DNA from: Kribbella sp. CA-293567
GTDB taxonomy: Bacteria; Actinomycetota; Actinomycetes; Propionibacteriales; Kribbellaceae
DNA length: 64,000 bases
Assembly: GCF_027627575.1 (NCBI RefSeq)
Contig: NZ_CP114065.1
Coordinates: forward strand, 7,130,001-7,194,000
Direction: 5' to 3'
Part shown: one piece after another, positions 17,990-25,807 of the stretch
Numbering within the stretch: position 1 is the stretch's first letter
Layout of the letters: each line of letters begins with the position of its first letter
Program-made: the position numbers and the translations under genes
The notes under the pieces: model-generated
What the model saw: the letters and a program-made list of their open reading frames with translations, nothing else
Told to the model about the DNA's origin: nothing
Database searches by the model: none

Positions 17990-18351
17990 TCAGGCAGCTG
18001 CTGTAGCGCCCAGCCGTTGCCGTCAGGGTCCTCGAAGAAGACGAACGTGCCCCACGGAAACTCCTGTACCTCGCTGACCTCGACTCCGCGACCGACCAAC
18101 TCCTCCCGGGCCGCGGCGACGTCGGCGACGACGAGCTGCAGTCCACGCACCGAGCCGGGCTCGGCCTGCGGCGTCCCCGTGCCGATGGCGATCGAGCAGG
18201 CCGAGCCGGGTGGGGTCAGCTGGACGAACCTCAACTCGTCGGTGACTTGGTGGTCGTGGTCGGCGTTGAAACCGACCTGCTCGGTGTAGAACTGCTTCGC
18301 CCGGTCCACGTCCGACACCGGTACCGAGACCAGTTCGAGTTTCCAGTCCAT
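17980..18351 (-). CDS. VOC (glyoxalase/dioxygenase fold) protein
   Basis: A 123-residue vicinal-oxygen-chelate protein with two beta-alpha-beta-beta-beta modules: LVSVPVSDVDRAKQFYTEQ at the start and GLQLVVADVAAAREEL in the middle, ending in FFEDPDGNGWALQQL. The DPDGNGW end is characteristic. The first metal ligand of classical glyoxalase I is not obvious, so substrate and activity are unknown. Start ATG 18351; it diverges from the holin-X gene at 18406. Confidence 0.88.
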   Translation of the reverse strand: MDWKLELVSVPVSDVDRAKQFYTEQVGFNADHDHQVTDELRFVQLTPPGSACSIAIGTGTPQAEPGSVRGLQLVVADVAAAREELVGRGVEVSEVQEFPWGTFVFFEDPDGNGWALQQLPDYS

Positions 18352-18405
18352 CGTGCCTGCCTCCTGTGGTTGCTTGGCGACATCATCGGTGGGTACCAGG
18401 TCACC

Positions 18406-18840
18406 ATGACCATGCAGCGCGAGAACACCGAGACCGACCGCCAGGAGCAACAGATCGGCACTCTGGTGGCCCAGCTCAGCAATGATGTGAGCCGGCTGGT
18501 TCGCGACGAGCTGCAACTGGCCAAGGCCGAGCTCAAGGACAAGGGCAAGGAGGCCGGCATCGGTTTCGGCCTGTTCGGCGGCGCCGGCACGGTCGCCGTG
18601 TACGGCGTCGGCGCGCTGGTCGCCGCTGCCATCCTCGGCCTCGCGACCGCCGTACCGGCCTGGTTGTCGGCGTTGATCATCGCGTTGGTGCTGTTCGCCG
18701 TCGCCGGGGTCGCCGCGCTGCTCGGCAAGAAGCACGTCACCCAGGCCACGCCGCCGATGCCGGAGCAGGCCGTCGAAGGCGTGCACGAGGACATCGAGGC
18801 ACTCAAGGGCCACCGGCCGGAACGGAAGGTCACCGCATGA
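18406..18840 (+). CDS. Actinobacterial holin-X family membrane protein
   Basis: A 144-residue membrane protein of the Act_Hol-X (phage holin superfamily) type. The N-terminal amphipathic part (residues 15-50) includes LVRDELQLAKAELKDKGKEAG, followed by two transmembrane segments (about 52-75 and 80-105) and a polar tail. Despite the name these are chromosomal envelope proteins in actinobacteria. It is the first of three overlapping genes with DUF3618 and DUF4235, a common actinobacterial membrane-stress module. No phage genes are nearby. Confidence 0.85.
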   Translation: MTMQRENTETDRQEQQIGTLVAQLSNDVSRLVRDELQLAKAELKDKGKEAGIGFGLFGGAGTVAVYGVGALVAAAILGLATAVPAWLSALIIALVLFAVAGVAALLGKKHVTQATPPMPEQAVEGVHEDIEALKGHRPERKVTA

Positions 18841-19178
18841 CCACCACTGCGAAGCACACCGGCCTGACCGAGACCGAAGCCCTGCGGGCCGATCTGGAGA
18901 TGACCCGGCAGCACTTGGCCGACACCGTCCAGGAGCTGAGCCGTCAACTCAACGTGCCTCGTCGGCTGAAAGAGTCGGCGGCCAGCGCCGGGCACCGCGC
19001 AGTACAGGCGGCCAGTACTGCGGGCTGGCGCGCGAAGGACAGCGCACGGAACCTGCCGGCCCGGGCGAAGCAGATGCCGGTGGCAGCCCGGCAGCATCCG
19101 AGGGCCGCTGCCGCTGTCGGTGGTGCCGTAGCCCTCGGGGTCGGCGCAGCCGCGTGGCTCGTGGGGCGTGGCCGGTGA
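18837..19178 (+). CDS. DUF3618 family protein
   Basis: A 113-residue protein. The N-terminal 40 residues (LRADLEMTRQHLADTVQEL) are the DUF3618 helical signature, followed by a basic Ala-rich linker and one C-terminal transmembrane helix (AAAVGGAVALGVGAAAWLVG). Starts with an ATGA overlap on the holin-X stop and its own stop overlaps the DUF4235 start, indicating coupled translation. Function unknown. Confidence 0.88.
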   Translation: MTTTAKHTGLTETEALRADLEMTRQHLADTVQELSRQLNVPRRLKESAASAGHRAVQAASTAGWRAKDSARNLPARAKQMPVAARQHPRAAAAVGGAVALGVGAAAWLVGRGR

Positions 19179-19453
19179 AGAACAACAAGGCCGCCCAGCT
19201 CGCCTACCGCCCGTTCGGACTGCTCGGCGGTATCGCCGGTGGTCTGGTTGCCGGCGCCGTCTTCAAGCAGGTCTGGCGCCGGATCAGCGACCAGGACGAC
19301 GCGCCTGACGCGCTCCAGGCGGAGTACCCGTGGCGTGAGGTCCTGCTCGCCGCCGCGCTCCAGGGCGCCGTGTACGCCATGGTCAAGGCCGCGGTGGACC
19401 GTGGCGGCGCCAAGGCGTTCGAGCGGTGGACCGGGGAGTGGCCCGGAAACTGA
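19175..19453 (+). CDS. DUF4235 family membrane protein
   Basis: A 92-residue protein with two hydrophobic segments (FGLLGGIAGGLVAGAVF and VLLAAALQGAVYAMVKAAV) separated by the conserved VWRRISDQDDAP loop typical of DUF4235. GTG 19175 overlaps the preceding TGA (GTGA); an earlier in-frame start at 19154 would lie inside the DUF3618 gene. Third gene of the envelope module; function unknown. Confidence 0.88.
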   Translation: MKNNKAAQLAYRPFGLLGGIAGGLVAGAVFKQVWRRISDQDDAPDALQAEYPWREVLLAAALQGAVYAMVKAAVDRGGAKAFERWTGEWPGN

Positions 19454-19527
19454 AGATGTGTGCTCCGCCGCTCGCATGAAGTGAGAGCGGAAGGGCACTG
19501 GAAAAGAAGCAAGTACTGGTTGCCATT

Positions 19528-19559
19528 GGCCCCGGCGTTGAGCAGACAGCGTCGGGGCC
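19528..19559 (+). terminator. Hairpin terminator after the DUF4235 gene
   Basis: A 10-bp stem (ggccccggcg with cgtcggggcc, one G-U pair) and a 12-nt loop, 75 bp downstream of the three-gene membrane module. There is no T-run, as is usual for high-GC actinomycetes. Confidence 0.6.
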
Positions 19560-19730
19560 GTCGCCTGTCCGGGTCAGGTGCTGTCGGGCAAACGGCCGAC
19601 AGGTGACCGCGGTTTCTTCGTTCTGTGTAAGGGATGCGTGTTCTCGTCGCCGAGCCCTCGACGCGCGCCGGTCCGGCCCACTACCGTCGCAGGCTTCTGG
19701 CGGTCGAAGGTGGGGAAGGTCCCGAGAGGT

Positions 19731-20594
19731 ATGGATGTCGATCTACGGCTGGTGCGGTACTTCCTGGTGATGGCGGAGGAACTGCATTTCACCGCCGCGG
19801 CCCGCCGGCTCTACGTGTCACAACCGGCGTTGAGCAACCAGATCCGCCGGCTCGAGTCCCAACTGGGCGCGCAGTTGTTCAACCGGTCGCCTCGCGGGGT
19901 GACGATGACCGCCGCCGGCGATGCCTTCCTGCCGCATGCCCGCGGCGCTCTCGCCGCGATCAGGTCGGGTATCGCCGATGCCACCGCCGCCGCGGCCCGC
20001 GACCAGGTGCTGCGCATCGACCTGATGCAGACCAACCTGGTCACCCCGCGCGCGGTGCTCGCTCGACTGCGCGACCGGTTGCCGTCGTTCCGGCTGGAGA
20101 TCAGCAACCGTGGCACCCGCGAGCAACAGCAGCGGCTGCTTGCCGGGGAGCTCGATCTCGCACTGTGCGGTTCCACGGCTCGCTGTCCCGACGGGGTCAT
20201 GCAGCGGATCATCCGCCGGGAGGCGCTCGGCGTAGCGCTGCCGGAGAGTCATCCGCTCGCTTCCGCGGAGTCGGTCGCGGTGCGGGAACTGACCGACGAG
20301 CTGCACTACCTGCCGCCGGACGATCTCGCACCGGAGTGGAACGAGTTCGTGCTGGCCTGCTGCCGCACCGCCGGATTCGCGCCGCGCAGGCATCCCGCGC
20401 GCTCGAGCTCCGTGGCCGACCTGGTGCGGGCCGGCGAATGCGTCGCGGTGGGGCTGCTCTCGACGCCGTACCCGGCCGGGGTGGTGGTCCGGCCACTCGC
20501 GGCCGGCGTTCCGCCGTACGGGTGGTCGCTGCGGTGGCGTGACTCTCCGCGCACCCCCGCCGCGGCCCTCGCGGTACTCCGCACTCTGGACTAG
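19731..20594 (+). CDS. LysR family transcriptional regulator
   Basis: A 287-residue LysR regulator. The N-terminal winged helix (VRYFLVMAEELHFTAAARRL, VSQPALSNQIRRLE) occupies residues 3-62; the rest is the periplasmic-binding-like effector domain. Start ATG 19731 (MDVDLRLVRYF) fits the family; the frame is open upstream. No divergent target gene adjoins it, which is unusual for LysR proteins, so the regulon cannot be guessed. Confidence 0.92.
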   Translation: MDVDLRLVRYFLVMAEELHFTAAARRLYVSQPALSNQIRRLESQLGAQLFNRSPRGVTMTAAGDAFLPHARGALAAIRSGIADATAAAARDQVLRIDLMQTNLVTPRAVLARLRDRLPSFRLEISNRGTREQQQRLLAGELDLALCGSTARCPDGVMQRIIRREALGVALPESHPLASAESVAVRELTDELHYLPPDDLAPEWNEFVLACCRTAGFAPRRHPARSSSVADLVRAGECVAVGLLSTPYPAGVVVRPLAAGVPPYGWSLRWRDSPRTPAAALAVLRTLD

Positions 20595-20807
20595 CGCCAT
20601 CATCCGACCGGATAGCGAACGCGATCTTCGTGGGGCGTTTCTTCAACCAGTGTTGATGTTTCCGGCCGGTCTCGACCCTGCGAGTTGATGAATTTCGACC
20701 CTCGAATGCATAACTTCGGGATTCATGGGGTAGGAATGACCTCACAGATATTGACCGCGGTCCAGACATGTGCCGCGCCGTGACTCACCGTCGCGAGGTC
20801 AAGAATC

Positions 20808-21620
20808 ATGGTTACCGTACTTGCTGAACCGAAGTTGCACCGCGATCCGAAGCAACAGCGCGATGTGATCACCCGGGACCTTCTCACCCGGCGCGCCGAA
20901 GCCACCGACGAGACCGTCCGGCAGTCCCTGCTGGAAGAAGCCATCGAGTTGAATCTCGGGATCGCCCACAGCATTGCCGGCCGTTTCCGCGGCCGCGGTG
21001 TCGAGGCCGACGACCTGGATCAGGTCGCCTACCTGGGGCTGCTCAAAGCTGCCCGTAGCTATCGTCCCGACACCGAGACCCCCTTCCTCGCCTACGCCGT
21101 ACCGACCATCCGCGGCGAGGTGAAGCGGTACTTCCGGGACTGTTCCTGGACGGTCCGCATCCCGCGCCGGCTGCAGGAACTGCAGGGCTCGATCGCCTCC
21201 GTGCGGCCGCAGCTCGTGCAGGATCTGCAGCGCGATCCCACCCTGGAGGAGCTGGCCGAGGCGGTCGGCACGAACGTCGCCGAGATCGAGGCCGCGCTGG
21301 CCGCGGACGGCTGCTTCTCCGTGCTCTCCCTGGACCGGCCGCTGGACGGCGAATCCACCGCGAGCCTCGCCGACACCATCGCCGACGAGGCCGACAGCGA
21401 GTTCGAGCGGACCGAGGCGATCGCGATGCTCGAACCGGTCCTGAACGACCTCACCCCGCGCGAACGCAAGATCCTCGAACTGCGGTTCGTCGAGGGTCAC
21501 ACCCAGGCCGACATCGGCGCCGAGATCGGCGTCAGCCAGATGCAGGTCTCCCGGCTGCTGCGCGGCATCCTGGACCGGCTGCGCGACCAGATCGAGCCTC
21601 CCGCCGTGACCGCCGCCTGA
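20808..21620 (+). CDS. SigB/SigF-type (group 3) sigma factor
   Basis: A 270-residue sigma-70 family factor with regions 2, 3 and 4. Region 2 reads DDLDQVAYLGLLKAARSY and AYAVPTIRGEVKRYFRD; region 3 VRIPRRLQELQ; region 4 LTPRERKILELRFVEGHTQADIGAEIG with MQVSRLLRGI as recognition helix. These match the stress and sporulation-type SigB/SigF group of actinobacteria, normally controlled by anti-sigma kinases and STAS antagonists, of which STAS-domain genes occur near 40.5-42 kb though not adjacent. The 213-bp upstream gap is AT-richer and likely holds its promoter. Confidence 0.93.
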   Translation: MVTVLAEPKLHRDPKQQRDVITRDLLTRRAEATDETVRQSLLEEAIELNLGIAHSIAGRFRGRGVEADDLDQVAYLGLLKAARSYRPDTETPFLAYAVPTIRGEVKRYFRDCSWTVRIPRRLQELQGSIASVRPQLVQDLQRDPTLEELAEAVGTNVAEIEAALAADGCFSVLSLDRPLDGESTASLADTIADEADSEFERTEAIAMLEPVLNDLTPRERKILELRFVEGHTQADIGAEIGVSQMQVSRLLRGILDRLRDQIEPPAVTAA

Positions 21621-21712
21621 TCCTCCCGCCAGGTTCGGTAACGACCTCCCCGCGGTGGTCCGCCGTAGACTTGTCTGCGCGCGGATCACCGGCGGAGAGG
21701 AACCACGCCCGG

Positions 21713-22219
21713 ATGCCCAGAGCCCCCGTCTTCGTCGTCCAGCTGCACGACGCGCGGCGACTGCACTACGACGTACGGCTCGAGGTCGACGGCGTCCTGA
21801 AGTCCTGGGCGGTACCCCGTGGCCCGTCGCTCGATCCGGCGGTCAAGCGGCTCGCGGTGCCGACCGATGACCACGCGATGGACTACGCGACGTACGAAGG
21901 CGTTCACGCGGGTGCGCGGTACGGGAGCGGTGCCGTGATCATCTGGGACGCCGGGGAGTACCAGAACCAGACGCGGGACAAAGAACGCAAGCTGGTCGAT
22001 CCTGCGGAGGCGATCGAGCGGGGACACTTCCGATTCGCCTTGCACGGTGTGAAGTTGACCGGCTCGTGGGCGTTCACCCGGACCGGCCGCGCCGGCGACT
22101 GGCTGCTCGTCAAGGTCCGCGACGAGGCAGCCGATCCGTTGCTCGACCTGACCACGGCCGAGCCGCGCTCCATCATCAGTGGCCTGACCATCGAAGAGCT
22201 GGCAGCCACCGCAAGCTGA
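21713..22219 (+). CDS. Stand-alone LigD-type 3'-phosphoesterase domain protein
   Basis: A 168-residue protein equivalent to the phosphoesterase module of bacterial NHEJ ligase LigD. The metal and phosphate ligands are visible in VVQLHDARRLHYDVRLE and TDDHAMDYATYEG, followed by GSGAVIIWDAGEY and the LTGSWAFTRT strand. LigD phosphoesterase trims 3'-ribonucleotides and 3'-phosphates at breaks. No ligase or polymerase domain is attached or adjacent. I use ATG 21713; TTG 21671 is possible. Confidence 0.88.
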   Translation: MPRAPVFVVQLHDARRLHYDVRLEVDGVLKSWAVPRGPSLDPAVKRLAVPTDDHAMDYATYEGVHAGARYGSGAVIIWDAGEYQNQTRDKERKLVDPAEAIERGHFRFALHGVKLTGSWAFTRTGRAGDWLLVKVRDEAADPLLDLTTAEPRSIISGLTIEELAATAS

Positions 22220-22231
22220 AGCTTCGCCGGC

Positions 22232-22876
22232 CTACCAGCCGTCCACGTGGAGAACCTCGTCCACCGGCTGACGTGGAGCCGGCTTGAAGGTGTCGCCGGT
22301 GTAGTAGGCGGTCGGCAGGAGCACGGACTGCCGAATGTCTTCTGGCAGCCCCAGCAGGTCAGAGATCTCTTGCTCGTAGGCCAGGTGCAGGGTGGTCCAA
22401 GCAGTGCCGAGGCCGCGCGCTCTGGCGGCCAGGCAGTACTGCCAAGCGGCGGGCAGGATCGAGCCCCACAGGCCCGCCTGATTGCCCGCGCCCAGTGACT
22501 TCGCCTGGAGGCAGGGGATGACCAGAACGGGCACTTGCCCCATCCGGTCGCCGAGGTAGGCGACACTCGAGCCGACTCGCTGCTGGACCGAAGCCCGGTC
22601 CGGATCGTCGGCGTGCAGCCGTCCGGCCGCCCCTGGGGATTCCAGGTACGACGCGACCGAGCGCCGGTAGTACTCCCCGATCGCTGTTCGCTTCTCCGGG
22701 TCCGTGATCACCAGCCAGTGCCACGTCTGCCGATTGCTCCCGGACGGCGCCTGGAGCGCGACCTCGATGCACTCGCGGACCAGGTCCATCGGCACCGGTC
22801 GCTCCAGGTCGAGCCGCTTGCGGACCGTGCGGGTGGTGGTGAGCAGTTCGTCCGGCGTCAGGTCGAGTGTGGTCAC
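22232..22876 (-). CDS. Nitroreductase family protein
   Basis: A 214-residue FMN-dependent oxidoreductase. Family signatures: RTVRKRLDLERPV at the start, LQAPSGSNRQTWHW (FMN contact), ILPAAWQYCLAARARGLGTAW and LPTAYYTGD near the end. Such enzymes reduce nitro groups, quinones or halogenated tyrosine; the physiological substrate is unknown. Convergent with the phosphoesterase gene, only 12 bp apart. Confidence 0.9.
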   Translation of the reverse strand: MTTLDLTPDELLTTTRTVRKRLDLERPVPMDLVRECIEVALQAPSGSNRQTWHWLVITDPEKRTAIGEYYRRSVASYLESPGAAGRLHADDPDRASVQQRVGSSVAYLGDRMGQVPVLVIPCLQAKSLGAGNQAGLWGSILPAAWQYCLAARARGLGTAWTTLHLAYEQEISDLLGLPEDIRQSVLLPTAYYTGDTFKPAPRQPVDEVLHVDGW

Positions 22877-22908
22877 CGAACCAGTTTGTCAGCCCGCGTG
22901 ACCTCGTC

Positions 22909-23529
22909 CTACTCGAACGGGCTGGGGTCCCCCGCGCCGACCCGGACGATCTCGGGGGTGTCCTCGGAGAAGTCGATCACCGTGGTCGGCTCGGTGCCGC
23001 AGTCGCCGGAGTCGATCACGGCGTCGATCTGGTGGTCGAGCAGTTCCTTGATCTCCCAGCCCTGGGTCATCGGCTCTTCCTGGTCCGGCAGCAGCAGGGT
23101 GCTCGACAGCAGCGGCTCGCCGAGTTCCTCGAGCAGGGCCTGGGTGACGACATGGTCGGGGATGCGGACGCCGACCGTCTTCTTCTTCGGGTGCAGCAGC
23201 CGGCGCGGGACCTCTTTGGTCGCCGGCAGGATGAAGGTGTAGCTGCCCGGCGTCGCGGCCTTGATCGAGCGGAACACCGCGTTGTTGATGTGCACGAACT
23301 GCCCGAGCTGGGAGAAGTCCTGGCAGACCAGGGTGAAGTGGTGCCGGTCGTCGAGTTGCCGGATGGTCCGGATCCGGTCCAGTCCGTCCTTGTTGCCCAG
23401 CTGGCAGCCGAGCGCGAAACAGGAGTCGGTCGGATAGGCGACCAGGCCGCCGCCGCGGATCAGGTCGACCACCTGACCGATGGCTCGCTTCTGCGGGTTG
23501 TCCGGGTGCACGTCGAAATACCTGGCCAT
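22909..23529 (-). CDS. YciO/Sua5-family (YrdC domain) protein
   Basis: A 206-residue YrdC-fold protein, closest in pattern to YciO-type L-threonylcarbamoyladenylate synthase homologues: AIGQVVDLIRGGGLVAYPTDSC at the N-terminus, KRxR-like KKKTVGVRIPDH and SSTLLLP in the middle. Sua5/TsaC makes the t6A modification intermediate of tRNA; YciO members have weaker or separate roles. Normally single copy per type. Lies 32 bp upstream of the nitroreductase gene on the same strand. Confidence 0.88.
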   Translation of the reverse strand: MARYFDVHPDNPQKRAIGQVVDLIRGGGLVAYPTDSCFALGCQLGNKDGLDRIRTIRQLDDRHHFTLVCQDFSQLGQFVHINNAVFRSIKAATPGSYTFILPATKEVPRRLLHPKKKTVGVRIPDHVVTQALLEELGEPLLSSTLLLPDQEEPMTQGWEIKELLDHQIDAVIDSGDCGTEPTTVIDFSEDTPEIVRVGAGDPSPFE

Positions 23530-23544
23530 TCTCCGACCCTAGCG

Positions 23545-23613
23545 CTAAAGCAGCAGGCTGAGCGCCAGCGTGGTGAGGGCGAAGACGGTGATCAGGATCG
23601 GACGGGCGTTCAT
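23545..23613 (-). CDS. Possible 22-residue small membrane peptide
   Basis: A short frame starting ATG 23613 directly behind the terminator hairpin at 23623-23660 encodes an Asn-Ala-Arg-Pro start followed by about 17 hydrophobic residues (ILITVFALTTLALSLLL) and stops 15 bp before the YciO start. The single-span hydrophobic composition resembles small membrane peptides, or a leader peptide for the YciO gene. There is no clear Shine-Dalgarno because the hairpin precedes it; it may be chance. Confidence 0.3.
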   Translation of the reverse strand: MNARPILITVFALTTLALSLLL

Positions 23614-23622
23614 CAGACACAT

Positions 23623-23660
23623 ACTCCAAGCCGTTCCCGGTACTGGGAACGGCTTGGAGT
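23623..23660 (-). terminator. Strong hairpin terminator after the S41 peptidase gene
   Basis: A perfect 16-bp inverted repeat (actccaagccgttccc and gggaacggcttggagt) with a 6-nt loop, 35 bp downstream of the S41 peptidase stop. No poly-T run on the transcribed side; likely works as an actinobacterial hairpin-only terminator. Confidence 0.85.
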
Positions 23661-23695
23661 GTAGATCAGGGACAGGTCCGGGGTGCCCCGATGGA

Positions 23696-25081
23696 CTACC
23701 TGACCAGCAGCTTCAGGGCCGTCCGGTTGGCCGTGTCACGCCCGGCCGCGAACTCGGCCGGCGTGAAGACCGGGGTCCGCAGGTCCGGCGGGAGGCCGGG
23801 TCCGTCGTAGCTCTTCCGGTCCCGGGTGCGGAACTCCTCGTTCGGCACGATGAACTGCCAGCCGTTCGGCAGCGTCCGGACCAGTACGTCGGAGAAGACG
23901 CCCTGGGTGTTCTGGCCGATCCGGATCGGTCGCGGCGTGCGGTTGGCCATCGCCTGGGTGAAGGTCTCGCCGGCGCTCATCTGCGAGCCGCTGGTCAGGA
24001 TCGTGATCGGTCCGGTGTACTTCGTCCGCTCGGACGGGTGGACGAACAGCGGCTGGGCAGTGGTGAACGCGGCCGGGTCGGACGGGTCGTTGCGAGCCCG
24101 CTTGCTGTAGGCGAAGAACCGCTTGCCGGTGAGTCGCGACGCCAGGTCGAGGCCGAGCTGGTCGGAGCCGCCACCGTTGATCCGCAGATCGATGATCAGG
24201 CCGCGCAGGCTCCTCGCCCGCTGCTCGGTGAGGATCTGGTCGAGCGTGTCGTCGAGGATCTTCCGCTCGGCGTTGTAGTCGGGCACGTCGCCGTAGCCCA
24301 GGAACGCGATCACCCGGAGGTAGCCGACGCGGCCCGGCAGATCGGCGTACCCGATCCGGTCGTTCGCGTACGACGTGAAGCGCGCACCCTTCAGCGTCGC
24401 CTTCTCGATGTACGGCCGGATCCGCGCCTCGAGTTCCTCCGTCGGCAAGGTGGTGCCCGGCCGGACGCCGGGAAAGCTCCTGGTCTCGCTGCGGAGCGCG
24501 GTGTGCGCGTCACCGAGCGGCTTGATCATCGCGGTCAGCAGGTCGAACAACGCGTCCTCGGACATGGTCGGCTTCACCTGTGGCCGATAGGTGGCACGGA
24601 CCTTGTCCCAGTCGATGCCCTTGGCCCGGAAGAACGGGTAGTTCTCGGCGTACGTCGACCAGAACTGGTCGAAGACGGCGAGCGGCCCGGTGGCGCCGGG
24701 CACCGTGCAGAGCCGTGGGAGTTTCGCCAGCCGATGCAGGTGTTTGCTGCCGACGTTGCCCTCGACCCGCATCACCGCGCGGTCCCGGCGGCCGCGGAAG
24801 GTGAAGGCCTGCTGCTCGTCGGCGGTGAAGCGATCGCCGGACCGGGTGTACACGGCGGCCGGCGTACAGCTGATCGAGGTGGTCGAGGTGGTCGAGAACA
24901 GCCTGGCCTTACCGTTGTCAATAGCAACGACCGTGCCGTAGCCGTCCATCCGCCAGATACCGTCCGTGGAGGTTGCGGCACTGGCTGCCGACGGAACCGA
25001 CAGCGGCGCCACAGCGAGTCCGGCGACGATCCCGACCGCCACCAGGGCCCTGCGCGCGGGGCGCAACGAGGTGATGTTCAT
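23696..25081 (-). CDS. Secreted S41 family peptidase (tail-specific protease-like)
   Basis: A 461-residue exported protein. ATG 25081 gives a Sec signal peptide (Arg-rich start, hydrophobic AVGIVAGLAVAPL, cleavage after AASA). Residues 300-430 form the S41 core: LIIDLRINGGGSDQ and the nucleophile region LTSGSQMSAGETF, where Ser in MSAGE is the expected catalytic residue. No PDZ domain is obvious; an N-terminal lipocalin-like strand region precedes it. Family members degrade or process extracellular peptides. Located 73 bp downstream of the sortase gene on the same strand. Confidence 0.9.
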   Translation of the reverse strand: MNITSLRPARRALVAVGIVAGLAVAPLSVPSAASAATSTDGIWRMDGYGTVVAIDNGKARLFSTTSTTSISCTPAAVYTRSGDRFTADEQQAFTFRGRRDRAVMRVEGNVGSKHLHRLAKLPRLCTVPGATGPLAVFDQFWSTYAENYPFFRAKGIDWDKVRATYRPQVKPTMSEDALFDLLTAMIKPLGDAHTALRSETRSFPGVRPGTTLPTEELEARIRPYIEKATLKGARFTSYANDRIGYADLPGRVGYLRVIAFLGYGDVPDYNAERKILDDTLDQILTEQRARSLRGLIIDLRINGGGSDQLGLDLASRLTGKRFFAYSKRARNDPSDPAAFTTAQPLFVHPSERTKYTGPITILTSGSQMSAGETFTQAMANRTPRPIRIGQNTQGVFSDVLVRTLPNGWQFIVPNEEFRTRDRKSYDGPGLPPDLRTPVFTPAEFAAGRDTANRTALKLLVR

Positions 25082-25154
25082 GCGGGCAACTCTGGTCCGT
25101 CGCCACGGCCCCGGACAGGGAGCGACCACTACGCCAGGGGTAGGCCTACCTCCA

Positions 25155-25799
25155 CTACTTCGCCAGTCCCAGCGGCGTCGCGCTGACCACCAGGTTCTTC
25201 TCGTAGCCGCCCCGAGCCCGATCGTAGGCACCCGTGCACGTGATCAGTACCAGCCGATGGTCACCGGTCTGGTCGAACGCGCCGCTCTCCGTCGCCAGTG
25301 CGCCCTTCAGCACCGAGGTCACCGAGTCCACCCGGTACGACGCACTGTGGTCGCCGCCGCGCAGTACGACGACCTCGCCCGGCTTGGCCTTCAGCAGCCG
25401 CGCGAAGAACCCGACCCCCTCCTTGGCGGAGTCGACGTGTCCCGCGATCACCACCGAGCCGAACGGATCACCCGCCTGCGCTCCACCGTCCCACCAGCCG
25501 ACCCGCCGAACGTGCTCCGGTACGACGAGTTGGCCGCCGACCGTAGCCGCGGGCAGGACATCGGCCCGAGCGCCACCCGGCAGGACGAGCTCCGTCGGCA
25601 CGAACCTGACCCGCTGGCTCGCGGCCGGCGTACCGACTCTGCCCGGCGGCACCTCGCCGGGCAGCACGGACGACGACGGCTCCGGCTGACCTGCAGCCGG
25701 AGTACCGCCGTCATTCGCACCAGCACTCGGGACCGCCTCGTTCACTTGCGCGGCGCACCCCTCCAGGGCCACGCAGCCGAACAACAACAGTCCGAGCAA
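25155..25799 (-). CDS. Class F sortase
   Basis: A 214-residue sortase. The catalytic His lies in VIAGHVDS, Cys in VLITCTGAYD and Arg in RARGGYEKNLVV, the three residues required for transpeptidation. An N-terminal hydrophobic segment ends in LEGC, so it may be a lipoprotein rather than simply membrane-anchored, although Glu at the -2 position makes the lipobox weak. TTG 25799 starts 9 nt after the DUF4397 stop. Class F sortases often sit beside DUF4397 proteins in actinobacteria, suggesting enzyme and substrate. Confidence 0.9.
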   Translation of the reverse strand: MLGLLLFGCVALEGCAAQVNEAVPSAGANDGGTPAAGQPEPSSSVLPGEVPPGRVGTPAASQRVRFVPTELVLPGGARADVLPAATVGGQLVVPEHVRRVGWWDGGAQAGDPFGSVVIAGHVDSAKEGVGFFARLLKAKPGEVVVLRGGDHSASYRVDSVTSVLKGALATESGAFDQTGDHRLVLITCTGAYDRARGGYEKNLVVSATPLGLAK

Positions 25800-25807
25800 G
25801 ATCCGCT

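Noticed and set aside
18406-19453. Holin-named gene as a prophage remnant
   Set aside because: Act_Hol-X proteins are ordinary envelope proteins in actinobacteria; neighbours are DUF3618 and DUF4235, with no lysin or structural phage genes.
20700-20807. SigF-type promoter (GTTT...GGGTA) before the sigma factor gene
   Set aside because: A GGGGTAGG box is present but no matching GTTT element at the right distance.
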